Below, one piece after another: positions 43,191 to 53,099 of a stretch of 64,000 bases of DNA; the first letter of the stretch is position 1; each line of letters begins with the position of its first letter. The DNA is taken from the NCBI GenBank assembly GCA_947500845.1, contig CANMTP010000009.1, positions 1 through 64,000 of the forward strand, read 5' to 3'. The position numbers were made by a program, and so were the translations under genes. The notes beneath the pieces are model-generated. The model was not told where the DNA came from. It ran no database searches and saw only the letters and a list, made by a program, of their open reading frames with translations. Source of the DNA: an uncultured Aquimarina sp. GTDB lineage: Bacteria; Bacteroidota; Bacteroidia; Flavobacteriales; Flavobacteriaceae.

Positions 43191-43245
43191 GTGCGGGCGG
43201 AGAGACTCGAACTCCCACACCTCGCGGCACCAGATCCTAAGTCTT
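43191..43245 (-). other. 3'-half tRNA-Leu(UAG) fragment, left end of accessory region (att repeat 1)
   Basis: The minus strand reads from an anticodon loop CTTAGGA (anticodon TAG) through the variable arm, the T-arm GTTCGAGTC and an acceptor end CCGCCCGCAC. The 5' half of a tRNA is missing: the bases to the right cannot form the D-arm or the 5' acceptor strand. It matches the copy at 53100-53154 in 53 of 55 positions. Such fragments mark the far end of elements integrated into the 3' half of a tRNA gene. Confidence 0.85.
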
Positions 43246-43545
43246 TTTTTATCTTACCTCAAAAAAATGAAATCATATTCTCCTCTATCATAGTTTAAAG
43301 ACTATCGTAATGAAAATCCAATAAGATTTCTTTGTAAAACAATCTAATCTTTTGTGCCAAATTGGACTTGATAACGTTAATTATTTATTTGTACTCTCTT
43401 AAAAAGAGTCTTACTCAATAGATGTGAGTTAATAAAACTCATTTCATTTTTGATAACAAGATGAAGTTTAATTAGGAGTCATTTTTTATTAATTTCATTT
43501 AACCTCCCCTTATAGTGCCCTAACTTATTCCATATCGCGTAAAAC
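43246..43545. other. Gene-poor stretch after att repeat 1
   Basis: About 300 bp of AT-rich sequence. A short minus-strand frame, about 34 codons from an ATG near 43590 down to about 43488, reads NSEGIDEFYAIWNKLGHYKG and may be the tail of a decayed gene. No promoter, RNA or repeat beyond the tRNA fragment is recognisable. Confidence 0.35.
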
Positions 43546-44047
43546 TCATCTATACCTTCTGAATTGCTTACTGATGTATTTATCATTATAAATATCCGTA
43601 TCTAAAATGGAAGACGAGTGGGTGCCCGAGTGCCTAATAGTAATCTTCTCACCAGGAAAGTTAGGGTTAAAACTTTAAATGGTAAATAGGTGCTAATGGT
43701 ATCATCTAGATTTAATTTACCCATCTCTTGGGCTTTTTAGAAGTGAAAGACCTGTTACTTTTTAGATACGGAACCTATATTTTGAAGCGTATTTTGAGTA
43801 TATAATTTTTTTTCTTTAGCATCACTGTATCCAAAACTCTTGATATAAAGTGTAGTATCTTGGTTAACTACGGCCACTCCAAATCCATTAATATTACCAC
43901 ACTCCAGAATACTGTCGAGTTCAGTGGTTAATGAATCTTTTAGAGACACTATTGTATCGTGATTTTCATTTTTCTTATTCACATTATCCTTACAGGATAA
44001 AAGCGATAGCCATACAATACTATAGATAAGAGCTTTTTTTTCATCAT
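43546..44047 (-). pseudogene. Decayed serine hydrolase (class C beta-lactamase family) lipoprotein
   Basis: Joining frames gives a recognisable N-terminal half. An ATG at 44044/44047 leads into a run of eight A residues; one more base would restore a lipoprotein signal (ALIYSIVWLSLLSCKDN). Then comes GFGVAVVNQDTTLYIKSFGYSDA and QNIGSVSKK with the SxxK catalytic site, a stop at 43755, then GKLNLDDTISTYLPFKV, another shift and NPNFPGEKITIRH with THSSSILDTD. At least three frame disruptions are present, and the C-terminal half is gone. Confidence 0.8.
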
Positions 44048-44101
44048 ACGTCGGATAAATTGTTATTTCAATTTTGATGAGGTTTTAATTTCCTGTAGAA
44101 A

Positions 44102-45496
44102 TCATTTAAAGGCCCTTAATATATACTTGGGTATCATTTCATTAGGTGGCGTGCTTTTTCCATAAACTGCATACGAATTGTAGTTCCCTCCCGTAAAAAT
44201 GCTAATCATATCCAACTCCGGCCAAATGTTAATCTTTTGTCCACCATTCCCTGTGGCTAAATACGAATTGTACTGTTTTCCATCGATTACAAAATACTTA
44301 TGTTGCCAAAAATAACCATAGTCGCCTTGCTCCATATCAAAGGTCTTATCAACCCATTCCTTTGATATAATTTGTTGTCCGTTCCATTGTCCATCTTCTT
44401 TATACATTATCGCCATTTTCAGTAAATCTCTTGGCGTGATGTAGAGTTGATTAAATGTAGTAATACTTGATGGGTCTGGTGAGAACGTCCATTTATAGTT
44501 AGAAATTCCTAATTTATCAAAAAGATGCTCTTTTGCAAAATCTTCTATTTTTTGATTAGTAGCTACCTCTATTAGACTATTAATTGTAAGTGAACATCCT
44601 GTGCAATAAGAGGAAAATTCTCCTGGTTCTGCAACCATAGGTAAATCTAAAGTGTATTTAACCCAATCTTCACTTGCCATCATAGCTGTTTCATAACCTT
44701 TACTTTTAGGGTTATCATTCTCACAGTCCATACCGTGACGATACCTTAAAAAATCCTCTATGGTAATTCGTTTCTTGCGTTCATCTAAATCTGCTATTTC
44801 TGGATATTTAGTACTGAAATAGGGCATTAATTTGTCTTTCTCACTTTTCACAAATCCTTTATCGATGGCAATTCCAAGTATTCCTCCTTTCAACGATTTG
44901 CCTGCAGAGCGCAATTGATGTATTGTGTTTTTATCATAGCCATAAAAATATTCTTCTAATACTAGCTTATTATTTTTATAAATAAGTATACTGTGTACAT
45001 CAGGATATTCACCTTTAATGGTTTCCTTTACCATATTTAATATCGGTTCGGGATTTTCAAATTCTTCTTTAATATTTCCAGTAGTAATATTATCTGAAAT
45101 CTGCTCAGGCACAGTATAAATGTAATTTTCGGGTTGGTTTAACAGTTCCCTTCGTGGCAGCGTTTCCGTCTTTTCAATATCCGTGGTGATCAGTTTGAAT
45201 TCTTGTCCATCTGCCTTATAACTCTTAACCTCATTATTTTTATTTCTTGAGAAAATTATAGGTGAGTCTTGGATATTTACAAAACTATCCAAAGCCATAC
45301 GTTTTAATGGATATTTTGCTTTATCTACAACAGCGTATAAAGTTGTGTCTAGTTCAGAAACTATGAGTTCTAATGTTGTATTTCCAATATATTCATAACG
45401 ACCTTCATAGTCAAGAAGCTTTTCATATTGAGATTTTTCTTTTGGTGAGGAACACCCTATTAATATTGGAATTAAAAGTAATAATGCTTTTTTCAT
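44102..45496 (-). CDS. Serine hydrolase (beta-lactamase family) lipoprotein
   Basis: The 464-residue protein starts at MKKALLLLIPILIGC, a lipoprotein signal with lipobox LIGC; an upstream start is ignored. A central region of unknown fold precedes the class C beta-lactamase/esterase domain (about 160-464) with RSAGKSLKGG (catalytic SxxK), YCTGCS in place of the usual Y-x-N, and ATGNGGQKINI near the end. It is likely a periplasmic or outer-leaflet esterase or peptidase. It is 55 bp from the decayed serine hydrolase, which may be an older relative. Confidence 0.85.
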   Translation of the reverse strand: MKKALLLLIPILIGCSSPKEKSQYEKLLDYEGRYEYIGNTTLELIVSELDTTLYAVVDKAKYPLKRMALDSFVNIQDSPIIFSRNKNNEVKSYKADGQEFKLITTDIEKTETLPRRELLNQPENYIYTVPEQISDNITTGNIKEEFENPEPILNMVKETIKGEYPDVHSILIYKNNKLVLEEYFYGYDKNTIHQLRSAGKSLKGGILGIAIDKGFVKSEKDKLMPYFSTKYPEIADLDERKKRITIEDFLRYRHGMDCENDNPKSKGYETAMMASEDWVKYTLDLPMVAEPGEFSSYCTGCSLTINSLIEVATNQKIEDFAKEHLFDKLGISNYKWTFSPDPSSITTFNQLYITPRDLLKMAIMYKEDGQWNGQQIISKEWVDKTFDMEQGDYGYFWQHKYFVIDGKQYNSYLATGNGGQKINIWPELDMISIFTGGNYNSYAVYGKSTPPNEMIPKYILRAFK

Positions 45497-45622
45497 TAGT
45501 TTGGTTTTGTTTAAAGGTTTTCTGTATAACATATAGCGCGTGAATTATAAAATCATCTTAGATTGAGCAACTAATTAGTTACGAGCCTTATATATAATTA
45601 GCCCTTGATTTTTTCATTTTAG

Positions 45623-46954
45623 TTAATCTTTTAAATGTCGTTCAATAAATTTTAGTATTTCATGCCACGAGTGTATGGCCGCAATTACGTTCCCTTTATT
45701 AGTCCCACCTTTTGCTGCACCACCTTTTGAATAATCTTCAGGTGGAAGAAACGGAATACCACAACCTTGTCCGCCACCAGCAAAGTTATGACCTGCATTC
45801 TCATAGGCTAAATGCATAAATTCGTATTTAAACTCTTTTTCTTGAAGCCTTTTAACCATCATATCGGCCATCATTGAAGAAGGCCAAACTTGGTCGTCTT
45901 TTCCTGAAACAAAAAGTATGGGACATTTAATATCCTCTACTGTAATTAACGCCTTATTTATAACATCTTCATTTGCAAAAGCACTTAAAAATTTTGGTCC
46001 ATCTCTATATTGAATACTGTCATTTTGCATTTGAAGTTCTAATCGTTCTGAATCTTCATCTGTGTATTCAGCATAGGCAAAAGGTTGTCCCTTATAGCTC
46101 CATGAGGATTTGTTATCTTCCCAGCCAAACCAGACCACATTAGATGGGACTTGAGCGATTACAAAACTTAAATCGTGATATTTCGTAGCATATAACAATG
46201 CTAATTCTGAACCACGTGATCTTCCTATAATTCCAATTTTTTCTGAATCAATTTCTGGCTGTTCTTTGAGCCACTTATGCGCTTTTTCAACATACTCTAA
46301 AGGAATTTCTATAATGCCATTAGGCAATGTTTCATATTTAAAATATTTTAAATCTAATACGGCATAACCTTCGCTTGCATAAAGAGAAGTACGTTCTTCC
46401 CTAAAGTTACCACCAGAACCACCAATAAAGATAATAGTAGATAATTTTTTATCTGACTTTGGCACGTAATAATTAGCAATAATACTATCTCTTTTCGCAA
46501 CACCCTTAATGTTTAAGGCTTCAAGTTCTCGTGTGCTTTTTCTATAAAATGTTTTAGTTGCTAAAACTTTATCTTTATATGATATTGAAAGGTTTGCATT
46601 GAATCCTTTATTGGTAGCAATTTGATGATAATCTTCACTTTTCATTGACCAAAATAATCCCATAGGGTAAATTCCTAAATAATCTCCTGCAATGGATGCC
46701 TGTTTTAACAAGTCAATATTGCCATTCGAATCTGAGATGTATATTGCTTTTGAGTTCCATTTATGATTTTTTGCATCCGTTACTTTTAGAGTGAATGTGA
46801 TTCTTTGTTGTTTAGGTAGTCCATCGGCCGAAATAGAAATAGGCGTATGATATAAGTCGCTCTGTTGTTCAATAATCAACCTTGCCTTTTCGTTTTGAGC
46901 AAAAACAGAAATGCTAGTGAAAAATATAAGTATCGATAAATTTTTAATAATCAT
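45623..46954 (-). CDS. Exported acyl-CoA thioester hydrolase/BAAT-type alpha/beta hydrolase
   Basis: A 443-residue protein with a signal peptide (cleavage near VFAQ). An N-terminal Ig-like acyl-thioesterase/BAAT domain (about 25-155) is followed by an alpha/beta-hydrolase domain with nucleophile elbow GIIGRSRGSEL, IIFIGGSGG oxyanion region, and a late Asp (SGKDDQVWPS) and His (YENAGHNF). BAAT/acyl-CoA hydrolases usually carry Cys or Ser at the nucleophile; here it is Ser (GRSRG). The substrate is unknown. Confidence 0.82.
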   Translation of the reverse strand: MIIKNLSILIFFTSISVFAQNEKARLIIEQQSDLYHTPISISADGLPKQQRITFTLKVTDAKNHKWNSKAIYISDSNGNIDLLKQASIAGDYLGIYPMGLFWSMKSEDYHQIATNKGFNANLSISYKDKVLATKTFYRKSTRELEALNIKGVAKRDSIIANYYVPKSDKKLSTIIFIGGSGGNFREERTSLYASEGYAVLDLKYFKYETLPNGIIEIPLEYVEKAHKWLKEQPEIDSEKIGIIGRSRGSELALLYATKYHDLSFVIAQVPSNVVWFGWEDNKSSWSYKGQPFAYAEYTDEDSERLELQMQNDSIQYRDGPKFLSAFANEDVINKALITVEDIKCPILFVSGKDDQVWPSSMMADMMVKRLQEKEFKYEFMHLAYENAGHNFAGGGQGCGIPFLPPEDYSKGGAAKGGTNKGNVIAAIHSWHEILKFIERHLKD

Positions 46955-47008
46955 TAAGATATTTTTTAGCTTTTGTCTAACTAATAGTTCATTCTATGTT
47001 TCAAATGG

Positions 47009-48205
47009 TTATTGCAATTGTTTACTAGGTTCCATCTGATATATTGAATTTACTTCTGTTACATTCAAAGTGATATTTTTACCGTCGGATTTTATTTTGT
47101 CGATAACTGTTGCGTTCATTTTATCTGATTCCTTCGTGACATTTAATGGATTGTTATGCAACATCACATCTGTTAGGTTAGTTAAATGATATAATGGCCA
47201 AAGGTTATTTACTTTATTATTATCTAGTACAACCCATCTCAAATTAGCACTCTCAGATAGGTCTACTATAGATTCAATTTGATTTCCAGAAAGGAATAAT
47301 TTTTTTAAGCTTTTGAGTGAAGACAACGCAGAAATATCGGTTATTTGATTATCTCTTAAGTCTAACCATTCAATACTATTCTTGTTTTTTAGGAAATCGA
47401 TATTCTTAATGTTGTTATTTCTCAATACCAGTACACCTAATTTTTCTAGACTTTTAATTGGACTAAAATCTGTAATTTTTGTATCCATTAAATTAAGCTG
47501 TACCAATTCTTTAAGATTTTGTATGGGCCTAATATCTATAATAGGATTTTTTTCAAGAATTAAAATCTCCAGATTCATGAGGTGAGCTATGGAGGTGAGC
47601 TCGTTTACTTTATTGTCTGGAATCCAAATACCTTTTAGTTGCGATAGGACTTTAAAAGGTGATAAGTCATTTAGCTGATTAAAGCCCATATTAAAATAAG
47701 TGAGTTTTCTCCAGTTTTTAATTACAGATATATCAGATATATCATTAAAATGTCCTGTAATACTCTCTATTCTTTTCAGTTTGTTAAGTGATGATATGTC
47801 AGAAATTTCATTTCTGTCGAAAGACAGTGTTTTTAAATTGATAAGGTTGCTTAAAGGCTTTACATCTCTAATTTTGTTACCATTTATGTTTAGCACCTCT
47901 AGCTTTTTCAAACTACTTATAGGGTCTAAACTTTGAATATTATTGTTGTCTAGTCTTAAGTAAGTGAGATTTTTGGCATATTGCAACCCTTCAAGATTTG
48001 TAATCCCTCTGTTTGTTAGTGATAACTTTGTGAGAGATTCCAAATCAGAGACATGAAAATCTCCTGTTGGTTTGTCAATATAGCTTCTAATTGCTAAATC
48101 AAGATAAAAATCGTTAATGACAACGATTTCATCATAACTCTGTGATCGCACTTTTGTAATTAAACAGATTAGAAGAGTACCAAATAATATTTTTAATGAA
48201 TTCAT
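47009..48205 (-). CDS. Secreted leucine-rich-repeat protein
   Basis: From the ATG at MNSLKILFGT the protein is 398 residues. After a signal peptide (about 1-20) and a short cap, it has about 13 LRR units of 21-22 residues of the SDS22/internalin kind (LTYLRLDNNNIQSLDPISSL-like). The repeats run almost to the end, with no membrane anchor or sorting domain. It could be a binding protein. It lies in the minus-strand run with the hydrolases and AraC regulators. Confidence 0.85.
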   Translation of the reverse strand: MNSLKILFGTLLICLITKVRSQSYDEIVVINDFYLDLAIRSYIDKPTGDFHVSDLESLTKLSLTNRGITNLEGLQYAKNLTYLRLDNNNIQSLDPISSLKKLEVLNINGNKIRDVKPLSNLINLKTLSFDRNEISDISSLNKLKRIESITGHFNDISDISVIKNWRKLTYFNMGFNQLNDLSPFKVLSQLKGIWIPDNKVNELTSIAHLMNLEILILEKNPIIDIRPIQNLKELVQLNLMDTKITDFSPIKSLEKLGVLVLRNNNIKNIDFLKNKNSIEWLDLRDNQITDISALSSLKSLKKLFLSGNQIESIVDLSESANLRWVVLDNNKVNNLWPLYHLTNLTDVMLHNNPLNVTKESDKMNATVIDKIKSDGKNITLNVTEVNSIYQMEPSKQLQ

Positions 48206-48285
48206 AATGAAATTTATTTTTTTAAAAATCAATAACTTTTCCGTTTTAAAAAAGTAAGTACCCATAAAATAAGGTTCAAAATATA

Positions 48286-49419
48286 TTATGAAACTTTTTT
48301 TTCTTTCTTTAGTTGTGCAATGAACTCTTTTGGTGTTTGTGAAGTAAACTTGAAAAAAGCCCGATAAAAAGTGGTCTTTGATTTAAATCCAGAATCTTTA
48401 GCAATCGATTCGATAGTAAAATCAGTATAAGCTCCATCCTGTAATCTATCTATTACAGTATTCACCCTAAATTTGTTGGTAAAATCATTAAAGGATGCCT
48501 TTAGATGGGTATTGAGTAAATTAGATAATACCGAAGGGGACAGCTTCAACTGTTTCGAAAATGATGTCAATGAAAAATCTTTATCTAAAAATGGTTTTTC
48601 GTTTTGCATTATACTTAAAACGTAATTTACTTGATTTTCGATTCCATTTTTATCCAGACTATTTCTATTCGGTTTTAGATTTGAATAGGTCAGATAACCC
48701 ACTAAGGAAATAATATATAAAAGAATGGCATTATAAATCTTGACCATCATCGTAAGTGAAAATCCTAACCAATCATCTAATGGCGAATTTTTCCAGTAGC
48801 CATAAATTCTCCCTAAAATAGTGGAACTCAATTCAAGCAAAACACCTATAAAAAAGAATACAAGCAAGTAGGTTATCCATTTACTATATTTTAGTTCATC
48901 GCTTGAAAACTGTTTATCTTGCCTATTTTTTAATTCTCGTATTGAAAGTGTCATGTAACCGAAGGTCAGAAACAATAGCATAAAGTTGTATACGGATTGT
49001 ACCTCAAAATATGCTAGTTCCGATACCCAAGTTCCCTTTTCCCTTTTGGAAATAGATAAGCTCCCAATCCAAATAAAAATATAATAGATTGTAAAAACTA
49101 TTGGAACTCCAAAATGGAAAATACTTTTTTTTTCCAGCTTGAAACTAACACTGAAGATAGATTTTAAATAGAAATATAGTAGTGGAAAAATAAAAATAAC
49201 AAGATTAAAAGGAATAAACCTTAAAAAATCATACTGCTCTATTAGTCCAGCATTACCAACGAAAGTAGGAATTAGCGAAAGACCAACCACAAATAAAAGT
49301 GCCATTAACAATTTATTCTGTGTTTGCCTCCAATTTCTATTTTTATATATTAGAAATATCATAATAGCACTTTGGAACAATCCAAAAAGCAATAAAGTAG
49401 CTGTAAGATTCAATTTCAT
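48286..49419 (-). CDS. Membrane-bound AraC-family regulator
   Basis: A 377-residue protein starting at MKLNLTATLL. The N-terminal part (about 1-230) has seven hydrophobic helices, and the C-terminal 110 residues are an AraC HTH pair: DFSLTSFSKQLKLSPSVLSNLLN and FTIESIAKDSGFKSKTTFYRAFFKFTSQTPKEF. Such seven-helix-plus-AraC proteins are common in Bacteroidota and sense extracellular or membrane cues. It probably controls the neighbouring minus-strand genes. Confidence 0.87.
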   Translation of the reverse strand: MKLNLTATLLLFGLFQSAIMIFLIYKNRNWRQTQNKLLMALLFVVGLSLIPTFVGNAGLIEQYDFLRFIPFNLVIFIFPLLYFYLKSIFSVSFKLEKKSIFHFGVPIVFTIYYIFIWIGSLSISKREKGTWVSELAYFEVQSVYNFMLLFLTFGYMTLSIRELKNRQDKQFSSDELKYSKWITYLLVFFFIGVLLELSSTILGRIYGYWKNSPLDDWLGFSLTMMVKIYNAILLYIISLVGYLTYSNLKPNRNSLDKNGIENQVNYVLSIMQNEKPFLDKDFSLTSFSKQLKLSPSVLSNLLNTHLKASFNDFTNKFRVNTVIDRLQDGAYTDFTIESIAKDSGFKSKTTFYRAFFKFTSQTPKEFIAQLKKEKKVS

Positions 49420-49510
49420 ATTATTAATAGGTTTGGTCAAACTTTAGATTTATTGACCTCTAAATATTGACTCATTTCTATTTGATTCATTTAATATTGC
49501 TATTCGATCG

Positions 49511-51289
49511 CTATTGTTTATCCTTCCAACCGATTATTTCATATACTACATTTTTGGAATTTAAATTATATTCCATAGTAAGCCATTCGCCTTCTTTATC
49601 CTTTTCATTTCCTTTCATTATAGCTTCTGTTTCTGAATTACCTCTTGAAAATTTGAATTTTGCTGGCAAATGTAATTCGGTTGTGAATTCTCTCTCGAAA
49701 TCGGAAGTCTTTTTCAAACGGAAAATTGGACTCCAATTGGTAAGATTTCTCTGATTTCCTGCAATATATACGATGTCGTCTTTATTTGGAACTTTCACTT
49801 TAATAATCACTTGATATGCTTCGTTAGTCATACCCATACATAACCGATGCGAATTATACCAATCTTCATATATCGAAGCAGTGATTTTTACAGGTGTATT
49901 ACTGTCCAGAACTTCTTCTCCATCGACCATAAAAAGATAGTTGTAGCAACCAGGCTCAATCGAAAATTTACCTACCCATTTTCCGTTTTTTTTAATTAAA
50001 AAATCAAATGATGTTGGTAGTCCTTTAACGAATACTTGTTTTGCGTCTTGATAGCCCTCAAGCTCAATAGTAACATTGGCATTTTCTTCAAATTTTCCAT
50101 CAAAAAGATTCAGGATTTTATCTACCTCCATACTGGTCTCAGGGACTTCGTTTTTATAGGTTTTTACAATTGCTTTCGCTTTTTCTATATCTCCATTTTG
50201 AAAGTAAACGGTAGCTCTGGCAGAGCGCATCCAATGTCCTTGGGGGTTGGACTTTAAATGCTCTTCTAAAAAAGGAAGTAATGACTCATCGTAATTTTCT
50301 TTGAATAGACTCACAAAAACTGACAGAATCTCACTTTTTCTCTCCTTTGAAATATCCAGTGCTTTATATATATCAAAAGTAGACTTTCCGCCATTTGTTT
50401 GATAGTTGGTGTATAATACAGATATGGGATGCATTGGGAACAAATCACGTATTAAATATGACTTTCGCCCTTTTGAGAGCAATTCTGATATAGAAGTTTT
50501 ATATGGATTCTTGTAATCCGATGTAAAATAGAACCAGACATCCCCGGTATTGAGATTTTGGATGTTTGAATATATTGTATGACCGCCATAATAACCCTTT
50601 CCTTTTATAGATGTTAATTCACAGATATCCGAGAACGAAGCAAGACCGACTTGTTTTTTTTCCAGATTCTCTTTTACGATAGGGAATCTCCAATAACGCT
50701 CTGGGTCAGAGCTATTCTGATTTCCGCAAATATCAAAATTTGTCGAAATTTGATAGCGTTCGTTCTTTAATAATCTACTACCTGAAGGACCTATAATTCC
50801 ATAGTTGCCATATTTGTCGGCAATGTGCATTTGTGCGCTATTGAAACCAACTTCGAACCAATAAACATTAAAAAAATCAATAACTTCTTGAACCGTCGAG
50901 AAACTTGCTAGGATGTGACTCAATATTTTGAAATCACCTTCTGGAAAAGCTTTCTTTTTGTGTAAATCCTTTACTAATGTAGTCGAAATAGAGTTGAAAT
51001 CATAAAACAATCCTGCTTCGTTCATACCGCCTTCGATACCGCCGTTTTCGCCGTTTTTTTCAGATTCATATGAAAGCGTGAAATAGCCGTATTTGGTATC
51101 TTCAGTCTTAGGAAAGATATTTAGGTAATTAGCAAAACTGTAAGTACCATCTTCATTATTAGCCGCCCAGACGTGTCCATTTTTATCCTTACCGCAAAAA
51201 ATGGTACAAGCATTTCCGATACTGGGAAGAAGTATAAAAAATGCTAAAAAAATTTGGAAAATTAAGGTGTGATTTAATAGTCTGTACAT
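49511..51289 (-). CDS. Secreted Ntn-type C-N amide hydrolase with two C-terminal glycan-binding-like domains
   Basis: A 592-residue protein. The signal peptide ends at SIGNA, right before CTIFCGKD, so signal cleavage would expose Cys as the N-terminal nucleophile, as in choloylglycine hydrolase/penicillin acylase-like linear amide hydrolases. GHVWAANNEDG is the following conserved stretch. After a helical linker (about 330-400), one domain resembles CBM48/AMPK-beta (FVKGLPTSFDFLIKKNGKWVGKF-like) and the last resembles CBM20 (VYIAGNQRNLTNWSPI). It is preceded by an AraC-type gene. The fusion is unusual. Confidence 0.75.
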   Translation of the reverse strand: MYRLLNHTLIFQIFLAFFILLPSIGNACTIFCGKDKNGHVWAANNEDGTYSFANYLNIFPKTEDTKYGYFTLSYESEKNGENGGIEGGMNEAGLFYDFNSISTTLVKDLHKKKAFPEGDFKILSHILASFSTVQEVIDFFNVYWFEVGFNSAQMHIADKYGNYGIIGPSGSRLLKNERYQISTNFDICGNQNSSDPERYWRFPIVKENLEKKQVGLASFSDICELTSIKGKGYYGGHTIYSNIQNLNTGDVWFYFTSDYKNPYKTSISELLSKGRKSYLIRDLFPMHPISVLYTNYQTNGGKSTFDIYKALDISKERKSEILSVFVSLFKENYDESLLPFLEEHLKSNPQGHWMRSARATVYFQNGDIEKAKAIVKTYKNEVPETSMEVDKILNLFDGKFEENANVTIELEGYQDAKQVFVKGLPTSFDFLIKKNGKWVGKFSIEPGCYNYLFMVDGEEVLDSNTPVKITASIYEDWYNSHRLCMGMTNEAYQVIIKVKVPNKDDIVYIAGNQRNLTNWSPIFRLKKTSDFEREFTTELHLPAKFKFSRGNSETEAIMKGNEKDKEGEWLTMEYNLNSKNVVYEIIGWKDKQ

Positions 51290-51400
51290 AATCTTTCTAA
51301 TTTTGAAGGTTAATAGAGAAATGGTCAAAGTTGAAACCAATTTATCCAATTGGGACAAATTAAAAAGATAAGCTGTCAAATTAATTGTAAAAATCTGCAG

Positions 51401-52201
51401 TTAAACTTCACACAATACTAGATTCTTTTGTGTTGAAAACTGTTTTGGTGATATACCGCTTAATTTTTTAAATTCATTTGTGAAATGAGCGTTATCAAAA
51501 TAACCCAAATCCAATGCAGTGTGTAAAATATTCTTACCTTTTTTAATATCCAAACTAGATTTCCTTATGCGAACTATAGTTTGGTATTCTTTCGGGCTGA
51601 TACCAATATATTTCATAAAATCGTTTCCTAAAGTTCTCACAGATTGTCTATAGTATGGAAGTATTTCTGCTAAGCTTTGAATGCCATTCTTATCTTTAAT
51701 AGAAAAAACGGTGTTCTTGAAATTATTTTTGACCATCCAATTACCGCTGTATTCTGTCAAGAATAATTGTATTATTTTTTTTGAAGCTAATTCTCTTTGT
51801 AAGTTACAGCTCCAATCTATACTGGCTAATAATTTGACGTTATCTATGAATTTATTTGAAAAGAGAGTTGTTCCATCTATAATTGAATCCACTAAATTAA
51901 CTGAACGATTTTTCGATAAAAAATTCAAAGTCCAAGGTTGAAATTTGACACCACAAATTTTATAAGAGCTTACAGCATTTACATTACCTGAAAAACGCAA
52001 TTGACCCCAGAATAAAATTTTACTTGGCGAGATAATTTGCCTAGACTTAGAACTTACAGAAATAGCGCTATCAGAAACCATTAATTCTAAGTGTCCATCT
52101 GGCAGAAAAAAACTGTGATTAGGATTGAAACACTCAAAATAATATATACTATTTATATAATTATTATTAGGATATGGTATTTTATATTCTTTTAAAATCA
52201 T
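51401..52201 (-). CDS. AraC-family regulator with DUF6597-like sensor
   Basis: A 266-residue soluble protein. The N-terminal half (PDGHLELMV, SYKICGVKFQPWTL) fits the DUF6597-type sensor of Bacteroidota AraC regulators. The C-terminal HTH pair ends GYFDNAHFTNEFKKLSGISPKQF. It reads toward the amide hydrolase gene and is a candidate activator of it. Confidence 0.85.
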   Translation of the reverse strand: MILKEYKIPYPNNNYINSIYYFECFNPNHSFFLPDGHLELMVSDSAISVSSKSRQIISPSKILFWGQLRFSGNVNAVSSYKICGVKFQPWTLNFLSKNRSVNLVDSIIDGTTLFSNKFIDNVKLLASIDWSCNLQRELASKKIIQLFLTEYSGNWMVKNNFKNTVFSIKDKNGIQSLAEILPYYRQSVRTLGNDFMKYIGISPKEYQTIVRIRKSSLDIKKGKNILHTALDLGYFDNAHFTNEFKKLSGISPKQFSTQKNLVLCEV

Positions 52202-53019
52202 TTATTAATATTACCTTCTATTTTACAGTAAATGTTTCTTTCAATTTTAATAAATCCTATATGGCTAAAAGTGCATCCTCATTTCTAATAACTTTTGAAT
52301 TTTTAAAAATCTAAATATACTCTCTAATTTATTACAAAGACGTATTTTTTTCAATAATGGTTGCCTAGACCTAATCAATTTGTTTTTTAAACATCTATTT
52401 ATCAGAGGTGTGTAATTAGAAAATCACGTTTTTGCTAAGAATAAGACTATTTTTGAGAGAACGATATAATATATAGTAGAGCCAAATAAACTACTACCTA
52501 TATCTTCTGAAAAGCCCAGTCTATAATATCATTACCAATATTAAATACTTCTTTTCTCATAATCTCAAATATTTCGACTTTTACATTCTCATTTGAGAAT
52601 AGATTCGAAAAGAGGCAGTATTTGTTCGATACTACACGTATTATTTTTACTATCCGAAATTATGTCTCTTCAAATCCACGACTAGATTTCATCCTTTTGT
52701 CAACTTTGTAAATACATAATTTTTGGACTTAGATTAAACAATATTTTAGCGGTAACCCAAAATACAGAAGCTAAAATTTCACCTCAAAAGGAAGCGGAAT
52801 AAATAAGCGAAGGAATGAGCATAGGCTTCATTGCCCTATTCTTTTTCTAGAAGTTTTTTACGAGTTCCGGTTCTATTGTTATAATAATAAACCATCCCTT
52901 GCGAAGAAATAAGGTTTTTGTTAAATATAATTTATTATTCTGATAATGCATTAATAGGGCTTAATGACAAATAGAAGGTTTTGATATCAAACAGAATGAC
53001 AACCTTAGAAATTGAAAAA
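52202..53019. other. About 800 bp of AT-rich sequence without genes
   Basis: No frame longer than a few dozen codons makes sense. I see no RNA gene or clear repeat. It may be decayed sequence of the first element next to its right end. Confidence 0.4.
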
Positions 53020-53049
53020 TGTTGTACCTATGTTGTACTAAAACAAAAA

Positions 53050-53073
53050 AAACCTCCCATTTCTGAGAGGTTT
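53050..53073 (-). terminator. Terminator beside the second tRNA-Leu fragment
   Basis: AAACCTC (53050-53056) pairs with GAGGTTT (53067-53073). The A-tract to the left is a T-tract on the minus strand, so it terminates leftward transcription coming from the tRNA direction. A second small hairpin (ACTGCA/TGCAGT, 53077-53092) follows. Confidence 0.65.
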
Positions 53074-53099
53074 ATTACTGCAATTTTGCAGTTGAAAAA

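Noticed and set aside
43191..43245. Functional tRNA-Leu gene
   Set aside because: The 5' half is missing, so the D-arm and acceptor stem cannot form.
43755..43982. Short intact gene of 75 codons
   Set aside because: It starts at GTG inside a lipoprotein signal and stops right at the catalytic SxxK; flanking frames show it is part of a larger decayed gene.
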